A DNA stretch of 64,000 nucleotides. Origin: Phoronis australis (Eukaryota > Phoronida > Phoronidae). The stretch lies in contig NMRA01000218.1 of assembly GCA_002633005.1 (NCBI GenBank), positions 376,334-440,333 on the forward strand, in the 5' to 3' direction. Positions within the stretch are counted from its first letter, which is position 1. The number at the start of each line of letters is the position of its first letter. The position numbers and the translations under genes are program-made. Under the pieces are notes generated by a model. That model was not told the DNA's origin. It saw only the letters and a list, made by a program, of their open reading frames with translations, and did no database searches. Of the stretch, positions 12,207-26,000 are shown piece by piece.

Positions 12207-15200
12207 AAACGCAACTGATGTGGGGTATCACGCACTTCTGATATCTATTGACGTGTTGTCGGAGCGCACGAAGATATGCCAAGATTACATACATTTACAC
12301 CCCTTTCCAACTGAAGACTTTCCGAAAATAGGCACATGGGCGGATACTCAGAAAACGACCTTCTTAAAACGCCAAATGAATCTGAATATACGCCAGGCAA
12401 TTTTCGGAAATGGGGAGCATATTTTCGGAAACTGTGTCGAACATTTTGTGATGCAGTTTTAAAGCAAATGATTATCATTAATTATTCACACAAGGCCTTT
12501 ACGTAAATGTTGTTAGTCATTAAACTAAACGGAATGCTTGTTTTTAGTTATAAAGAAACAATTCAAAAAAAATCTTTTACGTGTGCAGCAAACATTTTCT
12601 GTGCAGTTTTTTAAACCAACATTAATTGTGAAGTTATGCCCTGGCGTTCCATTTTAAAGCAAACGTCCTTTTAATATATAAAGTTGTATCTCACTAGAAA
12701 GAAATTCATATTTATTTCGCATTCAGCAAACACCTTGTGTTAAAACTGTCATTCATGCTGTGCTGGTTACCAAGGTAGTCAAACAATATATCGTTAGTGA
12801 TAATCGCTTGAGTGAAATCGTAATCCCGAAATATAAGGTCTAGCCAAAATAAACAAAACTTTACAACTACATACAGTACGCATTTGAGAACAATCCAACA
12901 GATTTTCAAAACATGCAAAACAGTTACCGAACGCTCATGGGCGTACTTTTGGGTGTTTTTTTTTTCGGAAATTTGCACTACAAAATGCATGCGTTCTGAG
13001 TACTTACATGTACATATAGCATAAGGCAAAACATTGTAAAAACACCGAACGTTGACTGTTGGACTAGCTTACTTGTCTCGAGCGTAAATTTTTCCAATAA
13101 CATTGAGTATCTACATTCAATTGATTCCTCTCTTATGACAGTTCGTCTGCGTATATTTTGAATTTCCCTGGATATTACAGTTATAAGGGGCGCGTCTGTC
13201 GTAACTCCGTACCACTGGACACATCAGTCTTTTCTGGCGAACGTGTTTTTATTCAGTAAACGATGTTACCACGTGACGCAAGACACGATATCTAGAAAAA
13301 GCAGAAGAAAAAGCCAACTCTTCCGAGAGGCAGTTTATTTTTATTGCCAGAAACCACTCGAATTGTAATTTGAAAAAATTGGAAAGCGCTCATATTTTAA
13401 TGCTATAATACATGTACGCTCTACAATAGCTGTTCAGCTTAACTTGTCCTCAAGACCTAATTGACTATCTCAGAATTACAAGACCTTTCCCGGAAAATTC
13501 CTGAGAGAATTTTTACCTAATGTTTTTGACAGGTAGAAAAATCATCGATAATCGTGCCAAACCGTTTGCGAATTTCCTGGAACTTATTCTTTTTGAAGAA
13601 TTTGCGTGAGCTTCCGAGTAATTCACGATTATTGATACACTGAATTTTGTATCCATCCAATGACTATATCTATGATATTCTCATATATAAACCCTGGACA
13701 CGTGATCCACTGCAAACTTAAAGGAACATTTTTGGTTTTACTACTGAAAGACGATTTGGGTATTATCGTGGGATGGGAAAGACTTTTTGGAGTTTTGTCT
13801 GCCAGACATTCACTGAACTCCATACCGATGACATCCCCACTTAAAAAACTAGTGAGGGCTCCATGCGGGCACCCACCCTGAAAAATGGAGGGACTCGAAT
13901 GTTTGATAATGTGGATTTTTTAGTAAGATTCACGGGGTACGTTCAGAGCAATGAATAGTGTATTCGCCGAATTTTGGTTGTTCCTGTCTTTTTAGTGGAC
14001 TTTTGTCTCGTTTTCTACTTTTTTTTTAATTTTGGTTTCTCTGAGGCAGACCTTATTGCCCACTTCGCCAAATGTGCGCCTCATTCGAACTGTTGAGCCC
14101 ACTCCGAGCCCCCCCCCCCCCCNCCCCCCCCCCCCCGGTGCGCGCATGGGCTCAACTCCGAGATAGTTTTCGGTTACGGCGGGATTCCGGGTTCGATTCT
14201 TTTCTTAAGCGATCTCGAAAAATTATTTTTCCCCGATAGTGTCCCTCTAATGTTTCGTATATACAAAATTTACCGAGGTAGTAATACAACGAATGTTTTA
14301 GTATGTAGATGCATCTCGTCGATACGTTTCCTCTTCCCGTTAATTTCCAGACATCAATAATGACAGAGCTCTCGCATGAAAACAATCTTTCTACCCCAAA
14401 TTGCATGAGACACTCAAAAGTTAGCAGCGATTAAAAGCCTTTTTTTCTCGAAGCATCGTGGGCATTGCTGCTGTGTGGCTGTACTGCTGTAGTGTCTCGA
14501 CTGATCTGTGAAAGCAAAGTCTTGACTTCGAATTGAAAGAATAGTAAAGAGTCCTTCGACCTCACCAGGAGCTGAGAACCGTGTGAAGTCAGTCTATTAA
14601 AGAAACACACTATTATACATGTGCACTGTGCAGTATCTTGGCACTGCTCAACGTCTTAACTCTAACTTTGACGTAATCAAATATACCCAATAAGATGTCT
14701 TTCACCTTTGATGATGAGATGGTAATGAAAAATTGTTTCGATATACATTTAATGGTAACATTCATTAATAGGGTGCTTTGCGGCAAAAAATAATCTACGT
14801 GAAAAGGCAATAAGCAACGTGTTAGTAGGTGCGCTTTTTATTTGATCAGACAGTAACTAATGATAGTTCTTTTAATAAGATATTCGACGACAATCTCCAA
14901 GTACCTTTGATGGTGAATCAAAATTCACTAAATAAAAGTCATGCTTGACGTCTCAAATGACGAGCTCCGTGTTCGGTTTGTAGATTTTTGCATGCCTTTG
15001 AGGACACGAGTTTTGGTCACAGGTGACGTTACATGTACTTAACACGAGACAATCGTGAGACATTACATGCGAAAAATACTAAATGCAGTTAATATTAATT
15101 ACAGCAGAGATCTTGGAGATTATGCCATAATCCAACATTCACAACAATCACTTCAGTTGCCGCCATTTTGTTAGCTACGACAGTCACGTGGCCTCCAATG

Positions 15201-18200
15201 GTTTACCAATGGTTTGTAAAACTTGGTAGTTGCTGGGATGATTGGGTGTCTAGATTACGAAGACCATGAAAGAAGTTCGAACCTGCTGTGATTGAAAGTA
15301 AAAGACATTTACCCAGTCTTTGGCCCAATCTTTTACAGCCGTAGTTTTACATAAATCGTCACGAGTTGGAAGCTGACCGTGTTGAAATAACACTAAAAAT
15401 TCAGGTTTCCCCGGACACTTCCAACTTCCGATTTTGAAAAAAAAAACTTGACGGCACCTGCTGATCACTTGTTTCTTAGAATCTATAGGGCTTTGGCACT
15501 CAGAAATCCTTGTCTCCTGATTCACTGGGGTAATTTCGATGATTTTTAAAACTTTTTGTAACCGTAAAAGAAGGAATTTGTAATCAGTTTCTATTGATGT
15601 TGTAAACAATGCCCTGGCCCAACATGCTCTTCGTATTAAGTTTCGTGCAACTTGTGATCTATAGAACCTGTGTAGACATTGTTTCTCAAATTGTTCAGCG
15701 TCTCTATATACATGAAGTTATTTTTCCAATTTCAAATTAGCGCAAGTATTCAACCTCATTGTGTTTCACATTTTCGTTTGCAGTCCACACTGGTTGGATC
15801 TAGAATGTTGTCGATACATCAGAATTATGTTGGCTTCATAAGAACAGCTTTGATATTATAGTGCTTGCAATCATGAACACAACTTTACCGCCCCATGTAA
15901 CTTTATCCGACCGTTCATCCGATTCTCGTTTCACATCAAGTTAACACACAATAGTTATTTTAGCCATAACCAAGTTTCCTTCCAGCATTAAACATTGGCA
16001 ACTCGGATGGGTAGGACGTTTTTGAGACTTGCAATGAATGTGAAAGTTACAATTGTGATTTATTGATATTGAACCTGTTTTCACTGAAAAAATCGACCAT
16101 TTGACTGATTTTTCTCAGTCGTAGTTTTCTAAAACTTTTACTTGCTGCAGGAAATTTGTTTACCTTTTCAAACACTTCAGAATTGTAAAAATCAATTTGA
16201 TCGATAACTAGTCACTTTTTGAGCCTGGATGATATACATGTAGGCAGTCGGAGAGCAAGCATTGTGTTGGTTGGCTGGGAATGACGAGTTGAAAGCTTGC
16301 ATTTTTGTGTACGTTCTTCTCTTTTTTGATGAAGTAGGTTGAATTTGCGGTAGTTGTAAAAGAGGGAAATTAGGTTTTGCAATCTGTTTATGTAAGGTTT
16401 TCGAGCATACTTTTCTCTATAACCTGTAGACGACAGGAAGACATGGTGTAGCTGTTTGATCTTGGATTTTAATGCCGAAACCATCAAAAGATGCTTAGTG
16501 ACACCTAAGGTATCGGGCTTAATTGATAAAAACTTGACTTCCAGTCATGTTAGTTTTGCGTTGTCTTGCGTGACCTCTCCTATTTCGCAAGATAGTTGCT
16601 CAACTGCACGCTTCCCAGAAAGGTGTGCATATCCGCGCATGCGATGTTGTCTGTTCCATGGAGGATTTGTTATGGAGGCAAAATCGAGAATTGTGATTAG
16701 CTGTAGCTGCAAGTTTCTTGTGTAGTAGGGACATTTTCAATTCATTTGCGGCGGGAGAATCGGCTGAAGACCGTAGTCTCATCGAGCATGTAATGGTGAC
16801 CGAAGACCATGCATTGGTTCATGAATATTTTAACATTGGCATCAGACTATTGGATTTCTATTCAGAGTCATTTGATAGTGATTTGGGAAGCAAATTCGCG
16901 ATTGCGTTTGCGGTTTATTAATTATCAGATATTTCCCACATTGTTAGACCCGATTAGGCATTCATATTTATACTCAAAGGATCCATTTCATTTATTGAAA
17001 TGTTACACAGAGCAAATCCATAAAATGCCAAGGGGTATGACATACTGTAGTCACGTTATTGTCACAAATATCAAAATAAAACACGAGATGGTCACGTCAC
17101 ACCACAATTAAAACTTCGGCTCTGTTTAGTTGTCAGTTCTTAAAAGCATTTTTGTCGCATGAGCCAGCCAATTAAGTCATAGGCAATGATGTGTACCTGC
17201 GCCATTTTCGAATCCATAATTGACCTATCGCCAGGCTTTTGACTGGCTGCATAACTGACCAATCATAACACAGAATTCTTGACACACGTTCGGGTGCATT
17301 TCCAAGTCGCCATTTTACCCGACAAAGTACACCTAAGGCATTCACTTGGCTCATTGGCTGGCATTCGGGTCACTACTAATTATAATATTACGTCATTGTG
17401 TCAAAATCTTTGAGCATAAGATGGCAGACGACTGCGCGGAAAGGTAAAAAGAAGCAAAGTACGATTGCGTAAGACCCTGTATGATTCCATGCATACCTGA
17501 GGGAATTGGATGCACTTAGTACTAGCGCACTCGACAAGTATTTTCCCCATACTGGGTATTTCTTCTGATTGATATCCATTTCCCAGAATCATGGGAAATT
17601 CGAAAGACATTAGCTCTGGGGTCTGAAAAGTGGCTTAAGACTTACAGTAAGCCAGGAATTATGTCCTACGTTCCACGCAATGATTTCAGAAATGAAACCT
17701 CACTTGTACAAGTGTATGTGCAAAAGTGTAAAATCTCTGAGAATACACTCATACACCCTGGTTACTGAACATTTTCTATCAATTATTTCTAGACTGTGAT
17801 GCGTTAATAATTTCTTGGCTAAATCGTTTTTCTGCAGTTGTGAAGTGGAAGCCTCAGAGCAAATTTCTGTCTCAAGTCTTAAGCCACGTTTATGAAACAG
17901 GCCCGTGTTTGAACTGAGTATTGGCTAGGACAGAAGTATGTAGAGCTATTGACCAAATCCCTTTGCAGTAATGATTAAAATTAGCACATAAGCAGAAAAA
18001 AGCATCTCCGAGGGCATCCTCAACGCGTAATTTCGGAGGCTTTTCATAACTTCGACTGCACGAAATTGAGTAGTTTCTGCAAGTCATTTGAATCTCAAAT
18101 AACGTTCATTCAATACAATTTGTCTTTTCCGTACGGCGTTATAAAGTATACAAAAATTATAAGTTAAGCTTGAGAAACGATTTTCCTTCCAAATCGGACC

Positions 18201-18649
18201 CTCGTCTAACGGAATTTTATGGAGTTGTGACTGTTTTTCATTAACCTGAAACAATACTATGCAATGAAGAATGACTTTCTTACCTGCACTGTGGCTATTC
18301 ACAACTCACTTCGCTGCAAGCCGGATCTACATGTACACGTACCAATCAATCTACGATTTTAAAAATATTTTAAGAGTAATGAAACCCTCGACTACTCTTC
18401 GATTGGCTGATACTGGGAACATCACTCGTATCTAGGAAACGCATTGATTACATGTACAAATCACGAATTCTATCATTCAAACCTTCAGAGATTGAACAAT
18501 TTCTGTGCGTTACGTTTTCTAAAGGTTCGTAAAGTTTGTCCCAAGTTCAAGCTTGCCATCCAAGCGAGAACAAACGTATTATCAAACGTATACTTCTTAA
18601 ACGAAAGCCTACCGAAAAGCTGCACTGGATTAAGGTTATGTTGTAAAAT
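12207..18649. other. No supported gene outside repeat B
   Basis: ORFs of 60-119 codons (longest at 15250-15609, minus) have no domain, no good Kozak context and no partner exons. Repeat B is at 13855-14153. Confidence 0.4.
13855..14153 (+). mobile_element. Dispersed repeat B, complete copy with terminal inverted repeats
   Basis: The left end GGCTCCATGCGGGCACC and the right end, reverse-complemented, GAGCCCATGCGCGCACC form imperfect 17-base terminal repeats, so this is a miniature element of about 300 bp. Internal blocks (GGGGTACGTTCAGAGC, ATTCGCCGAATTTTGG, TTTTTAGTGGACTTTTGTCT) recur in two other copies. A poly-C run of about 28 with an ambiguous base (N at 14123) lies just inside the right end. 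Confidence 0.7.
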
Positions 18650-18985
18650 GTTCAATTTTGGCGAACTTCAGGACATCGCGTATCAGAAATGGCCGACCGG
18701 ATTAACATATATACTATGCTTTACACACTCTTCTACGAAATGGTTTTGGGAACTGTTTTTAAAATGTTTCAATTTTGCATGAGGGCTTTCAAAATATGAC
18801 TTGTATGATTTTCATGGAAAACACTAAAACAGCATAAAACAAAAGCAAAACGATAATTTCGAAAACTGTAACATCGTTTTTGTAATTTGATATTGGAGAT
18901 TTATATCAAACAAAATTTAGTCATGTTATTGATACTGTCGTTTTGAATGTGTCTTTCTTTTTTGCTAAATTTTCATTACAAAGGC
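18650..18985 (+). repeat. Dispersed repeat C, copy 1
   Basis: Opens GTTCAATTTTGGCGAACTTC, has GAACTGTTTTTAAAATG and GAAAACTGTAACATCG, and ends TTTTTTGCTAAATTTTCA. The AGC microsatellite begins immediately after it. The 112-codon ORF at 18444-18782 overlaps the repeat and is not supported. Confidence 0.7.
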
Positions 18986-18989
18986 ATCT

Positions 18990-19189
18990 GTAGAAGTAGT
19001 AATAGTAGCAACGGTAGCAGCAGCAGTAGCATCATCATCATCAGCAGCAGCGGCGACGGCAGCGGCGGAAGCAGCAGCAGCAGCAGTAGCGCAACAGTAA
19101 CAGCAGTATCAGCAGCAGTAGTACAAGTAGTAGCATTAGCGATAGTACCAGTAGCAGTAGGAGTAGCAGCACCGCAACCACCACCACAA

Positions 19190-19250
<61 letters not shown>

Positions 19251-19378
19251 CAACAGTAGTAGTAGTCGTAGTAGTAGTAGTAGAAGAAGTAGCAGTAGCA
19301 GTAGCAGTGACAGCGGCAGCGGCAGTGGCAGCGGCAGCGGCAGCGGCAGCGGCAGTGGCAGTGGCAGTAGTAATAGAT
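18990..19378. repeat. Compound AGC-type trinucleotide microsatellite
   Basis: Nearly 390 bases of trinucleotides (AGC, AGT, GGC, ATC, ACC, AGA) in phase without a break. Because the phase never slips, all three plus frames and their complements stay open and give Ala, Ser or Val runs (173 codons plus, 140 minus). These are repeat artefacts unless transcripts show otherwise. Confidence 0.9.
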
Positions 19379-21335
19379 ACGATTAAGTGGAGTAACATCT
19401 ATTCAATATCAACCGGCAACTTACGTTGGCTACGTGATACTTCATTGATTATGGATTTGATTGCCTAATATCCACCGAATCTTCGGTCTGAGACACGGAC
19501 GCATCCGTAAAGACGTGAGTATCGTGCACGCGCGCTAGTAGAGAGCTTGATAGGAAGCAAATCAATGAGGTACAGAAAATGTTCTAATGTCAGTTACTTA
19601 ACGCGCAATACTAAACTTGACTCTGTCCGTTAAGAGCTCGTGACAGAATAGAACGGTAGACTTTGGTATGTGAAAAAATAAGATGTTTTTTTCAAATTTG
19701 GATTACAGATGAACTCAGACGATGATTCACAATTAAAGTAGACGCAACTGCCGTACAATGAAGACTGTCCTCAAGGTCCAAGCGAAATACTTCACATATG
19801 ACACATTTCATTATTGATTCAATTTGTTTCGTGTTTCATTAAGCCATCGAAAATCGGAAATGAAGTTTAAAGTTCCTCCTACATGAACATTACAGCCACA
19901 GATATACCCAAGTACTTAGACCTAACTATTGTCTTGTGTTATTGGCCACGTTGTGCTTTGATGGTTCCCACAAAATACAGATTGTTTGAAAAAGATGGGT
20001 GGCATTTGAAAGCAATACTTTTCACACTGGTAATACGTCGCTGTTACACAAAACGTTATTAGTTACAGGCGGACCATTTAATAAGTACTCGATCCGTACA
20101 CCACCCAGTACAAGCGGAGTATACGGAACCAATTGTTTGCAATTGCACAAGTGTACATGTACATTTATTGGGTTCTTCTGTTTTGGACGTCTTTTCAGTT
20201 CATGGTATACGTTTCAAATTTACCTAAACAGCTTTGAGGCAAGAACATAACAGGCTGAGTTATAGACGGTATTGAAGTTTTGAAAATGTGCAGATCTGCA
20301 TTTCACAAATATTTATGTAAGTTGCAATCTCGACATCTACACAATTAGGCTAATTAGACCCATTGACCAAGGGTGTAGCTACCGTATATGCAAATACTCA
20401 GGTGCGTCCAAACAAAAATGCAAGAATAAAACGTAAATAGTCAATTTTCCAAAAAGTCCGTGAATATGTTTTCTTTTTAAAGTCATAAAAGTACTCTTTA
20501 TTAAAAATATTTTAAAAATTGCTCCCAAATGCCACGGTCAAAATTTATAAACGACCACAGCAGTACTTAAACTGACAAAACTGTTGTTAACAACAAGCCG
20601 TGCGTCGGGCTACATGTATGTGCGCACTAAAAAAATGACTAGCTGCGCCGACTTTCACTACCACTTACAGTGTATAGAAATATTGACACTGTGAAGAACA
20701 ACTTGTCTATCAAATATGTCAGCTAGTCCGGCTTAGTTGCTACATGTACTTGTACGTCAAACATAGGCGCCAAAACCGTCTCGTATAAGAACTGTGACGA
20801 TTCTTAAACTGTTGCAAACAAATTGTATCAGTCGCTATATTTGATATCGATGTTGAAGCGCAATTTATGAGCTGTTGATTTTTTTCGCATCAGCATTTTA
20901 TGTAGACAAAACGAGCACGATACCATCAAACTTCGAAAGGACCTCACAAACCAGGAGTGCGCTGACGTTCCTTTGCGAATATGGTGATAATTGTGAAGGT
21001 CACTTATCTACAAGTGTGGAAACGGCACATTTTAAAAGGCAAAGACTGAATGATTGAATCACAAGTGATGGACAGTAATTGACGGACAGTAGCTGCATTC
21101 CGCCCTTTTTAATTACCTCAAACGAAAATCACATTTTCTCTTCCACTCTCATCGAATACGTCTTCTCCTCACTGTGATCGGATTCTGTTTCTGTTACCAG
21201 TTTTAAGTAATGGGTAATACGTAAATGGCCCACGTTCAAATTCGCAATCTTAGATTGGTCAATCACAATATACGATCGGTAGACTCTGGAGCGTTTTCTT
21301 GAATCATCGACGGTTTTGCTGTACTTGTTGAAAAC

Positions 21336-21425
21336 GGGATAGAATCCTTCCACGGTAAGAGATATTATGAGACCGATTTATAGAGTAAAGGCATAATTCG
21401 GGTTTTGTATTTAAGCAGCTAACAG
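21336..21425 (+). repeat. Dispersed repeat G, copy 3
   Basis: See the blocks shared with 11808. A weaker relative with ATATGAGACCGATTTTATA lies at 23657-23710. Confidence 0.55.
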
Positions 21426-22940
21426 GGGGCGACACCAGATGTCTATGTTATGAATGAACAATGTCCCATGATCTGAAGTGATGAATATATCGATCATTCG
21501 CCAATTCTCTTCATAAATCGCTTCATTAGTTAGGCACCATTTGTCTTCCACAAACATGACATATCTACATGATTTTTACATTCGTAACATCGTCGTAAGC
21601 TGTATCAAGATAGTCCCTGTCTTCCGTTGAGATCTAGTCGTCGTGATTTATACGCGTGTCACTTTTGGCTCAAATATACGGGTTGCAGTTAATAAACATC
21701 GAAATGTACGTGTACATTGCAGCTTATATGTAGGCTTCAGAAAATACTGAATGTTCTGTCTACGTTATACTGTATTAAGGGTACAAATGAATTTCAGACC
21801 ATGTCATGTTCTGTGATCAGGTACACGAACGTAAATATAATCTGTAGTGGAAGAGCGCATATGCACCAGTCACACTTGAAGGTTTTTAATTTGAAATTCG
21901 AATAACATTATTCCGTAATCATCATAGCCTACAGCATTTTGGAGAATCAATAAAGCTGCCTGATCAACGTGAGCGATATGTGATTTAATTTTAATTAATT
22001 TGCTAGACAATTTTAACTGGCTTAAAAGTGACATCATTTAGCACAGCCAGTTCTAATTTTAAACAGATTGTCACTAAAAGGGTTTTAATCTGTTTCATAA
22101 TTAAGTTAAGTGCTTGCTGCATTGAGCATTTAAAGAACAGAAAATTCGCCATTCATATTTACATGTGAATAATCTATGCAACGCTGTTGCGGACACACCT
22201 AGCACGCACTTCTCATGTTGTGCACACCTGCCTTGAATCGATCAAAGCAAAACAAAAAATCCCTGATATCATGAAACGCCATGGTTCCTTCTAATTGTGA
22301 AATTTAAAGGAACATCGGTTTGATTAGCGTAATTTGACGAGAACACACAGTATTTTACAAGCGTTTCACTTTATCACGAGACACCCATCTCTGGTGCATA
22401 CATCGACAGATAACCAACAACTAGTCAGTAAGTCAAAAATATTAGTCCATGAAATACAATGGATAGAGCCGCACTAATTTAATGACCAACCTACATGTAC
22501 TTAATCGTTTTTAATTTCCAAGATACAAGTTCGCAAACATGGTTCTCTATCGACCAATTGTGTCTGTGATCAACACTAGAGGTCGTAACTAAGACGTGGT
22601 CGGGCCGAGGGGTCCGCTTCATGAAACTATTTTAGTGTTAGGTTAGACCGAAATAACAATCCTGTCATTTCATCACATGTCACGTTGATTTGGTGAATAA
22701 GGCTGAAAACTTGAAACTTAAACGTTCATGAAACGAAGCCCTGGACGGCCTTCTCGACCGTTCTACTTTCTCATTAAAACACCATACTAATACAATGCAT
22801 TGCTTTTCAGTTGCTCATAATTAATATTGACACTAAACGTTGTTTTTCAATCCGCAAACCAGCTTATTTAAAATTGATTTCGTTCTGTTTAGCTAAAAAC
22901 TGAATTTAAATTAGTCTTTTTAGACTCATGAAATCAGTCT

Positions 22941-23048
22941 CATAACATCGCGTCGTCATAACATTTCGCGTCGTCATAACATTACGCGTCGTCCTAACAG
23001 TTCGCGTCGTCCTAACAGTTCGCGTCGTCATAACATTCCGCGTCGTCA
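22941..23048. repeat. Minisatellite, exact 18-bp period, 6 copies
   Basis: CGCGTCGTC recurs at 22949, 22967, 22985, 23003, 23021 and 23039, separated by AT-rich (A/C)TAACA(T/G)T words. The CpG-dense word stands out in AT-rich surroundings. Confidence 0.9.
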
Positions 23049-26000
23049 AAGGACTCCATTTTCGTTACAAAGAGTACATCCAACGAACAAGTGACTTAAG
23101 AAGAGGTTTTTCAGTTCATTGGGGTTGATCAACTCTAAATTTGTGAATTAGAAAATGGCGCCTCCAGCCATTGCCTATGTTCTAATTGGCTGAAATACAT
23201 GCTTAACGAGCCAGCAGAAATTTAAGAACAGTTAAAACTGTCATTGAAAAATCGCTTGGCTTCATAATGATCTACTTCGACAAAAAAAGTCCAATCCAGC
23301 AAACCGAACTTCAATTGGTTAAGATCCATATTTCGAAGGACAACTGCTTTATAAAAACGGTTTTGTTTAGGTACAGTTGTATACGCAACATCTTATTCAA
23401 CTCGTGGTCAATAATATTGTTCTAACGTATAAAACTAAATTTTCTAGGAAAATTTTCTCATCCAGAGTCATGTTACAGCGTTCTTATTGAATTGATGTTC
23501 ATTGGCTCCACTAATTTGCCAGGGATTCCATTGTCGGCCACATTGCTTTAACGACTATATCTGTACCTCCGTGACAATCCCATTAGAATGATACTTGCCT
23601 AAAGCAATAACGATCCATCAGTTATTCTCAAGCCAAATCCAACTCTAATCTGATCAAGAAATAATATGAGACCGATTTTATAACAGTAAATGATCTCAGT
23701 CAAAAGTTGGTTTTGGACAAACGGGCTTCATTGCATCTTTAAGACGGCAGCATTTCGCATTACGTAACCCTGGTAACACTGTCAAGGACTATTGTTTCTC
23801 AAAATTATTTTGCAAATGTGTCTTGAAACCAAACTTTGAATTACGTCATTGGGTAGCATCAAGTTGATTTTACTTTGAGGCTCGCCAAGATTCAAACATT
23901 TCTTATACATTGCAACCATTTTCCACAGATAAATGCACGGTCATCCTTAAAAAATAAGTCAATGATATCACACAAAGTTCAAGTGAGCTGCTTTTCTTGA
24001 TAAGAAGTTATTTGTCAAAGCGTCAAAACGAATAAATAATCAATTGCTTAACCAATCCTTTTAAAAACAAAATTCTGCGTTCTTTCGGAGGTCCAAATTT
24101 TGCTCTTTGACGTTTTAATAGCCCAAAAAATACAATTTAGGAGCTTAATCCATGACAGGTGTTATTCGATCAATATAAAAAGAATATCGACTCACTCATT
24201 TTGAATCAGTTGACTTACCCCAGTCTTCAAGTCCTTACTCAAAATAGAGTAACACTTGCAAACACAATATTTACGTTTACAAGTCAATAGTCATGCTGGT
24301 TGAGTGCCTAGATTTACGGGTGCGACTCGGGTTTCCCTTTTAAAGGCATCCTGAGCCGCGCTTATAAATTGTGAAACAAATAAATCTTAAGCAAATTAAA
24401 TGCAGTGTAGTAACTTGTAGGGGTAGTCACTTATGCCAGCTTCGTAAATATTTAATGGATTTATTGGTAGGTGATAAACGCTTTAATGAACAACTTATAT
24501 TACGAGTTTTCTATTTATTCATAGATTTATCGGTATTTATGAAATATTGTAAAATCTGGAGAAAAATCAATACTTGATGACAAGAATAGTATCCTTTGTG
24601 ATATAAGATATAACCAAAATGCCGTGATGAGTGAAACCAATGATCAGACGAAGATGACACCCCGGAACTCCGGAACTACAGGATAGAGTACCTTTGAAAG
24701 AATAGAAGTGCCATAATGGGCGACAGTGAAGCATGGGCTCGGGTAAAGTGGGCTCATTTGAAGAGCATTACAGGAGTTTACCTCAGCCAACACTTCAGCA
24801 GGTGTTCGGAGTTTTCGTAAAAAATGTTTCTATTTTCTTATGTTAATGTGTGTTTATGTTGCTCTTATTTTAGCAGAAATCTGCGAGGGAAGTGACGCTA
24901 GACTGCCATATGGAGCCACGCGACCTTCAGGTACAATGTTCCGGCTTACTCGCAACGAAGTTGCCTTTGTCCGGTAATTTGAGATTGCAAGCATGATGTC
25001 TAAAATTATAACACTATGGTACTTACCCCCCCCCCTCAAATAAACCCTGCAAATTACCAGCCGTTTTCAAAGCAGATTTACCTGAGAAAAGCGAGTTTCA
25101 TATAATTAAGCCCAGATAAAAAAACAACTTTGAGATTCATGCAGGAAATTCTGTGAAACAATTAACCAAACAATGAAAACACTGTAAATTTTCGAAGGCA
25201 ATTTTAGGTGTACGCTTAAAACCAAACAGAGGTGAGCCTGAATCGATAGAAGAAATTCAAAGGGTATGCAAACCCGCATGTCGATTCGACCATGCTCGGT
25301 TTTTACAGAAGTTCAACACACTGGCAGACCAGTCTACTGCTCGATTTTGTTTCCACTGTTGCTTATTCCAGGAAGGAAAGTAATACCCCTTAAACGTGGT
25401 TCGGCCTTTCGTCTACTTTTCTAGCATACAAGCGGGAATTTAGCCATTGACCTTTATTACGCGGGCTTCGGTCGGTACCACGCTTTATCGCCCTCGCCGA
25501 CCAGGTCGCAGCCCGATTACAGTCCGGGTTACTATATCTCAGGTGTGCTGCCGCATTGCTGATGAAGTTACCGTCTCGATTTCAAACAACTTTGACTGGA
25601 AGCACGGTAAACACCACTAGACAGTTTGTCCACAGTGCAAAAGTATGCAGCGGTGGAGTTTCTTTCTGGAAATCACTATAGTTTTTCGCCCACGGCAATT
25701 ACTTTAAATTTATGTGCCAGTCTGACTGGAAGCCATTGCCAGGAACTGGCGATTTCTAATAATATCATAAAAGCACAGCGCAATATAATGTTTTAGTCAA
25801 CAAAAACGTACGGAATGCTTTTTCGACCATAAAACCAACTGTTTACTTTTACTCGTTGGTAAACCCAGAAATCATAAGGGTTCTGCTAAGTTTGTTCAAG
25901 TATCTTATTGCTGAAAGATTGCTATTTGGCATCGCGACCAAAGTTCAGAGCCGGGCCTTTGTAGGCATATCGGCACTGCGTCAGTGGCAGCATGGCACAC

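Noticed and set aside
18947-19468. 173-codon ORF rich in Ser, Ala and Val
   Set aside because: Frame is open only because the AGC-type microsatellite keeps triplet phase; the opposite strand is open as well.
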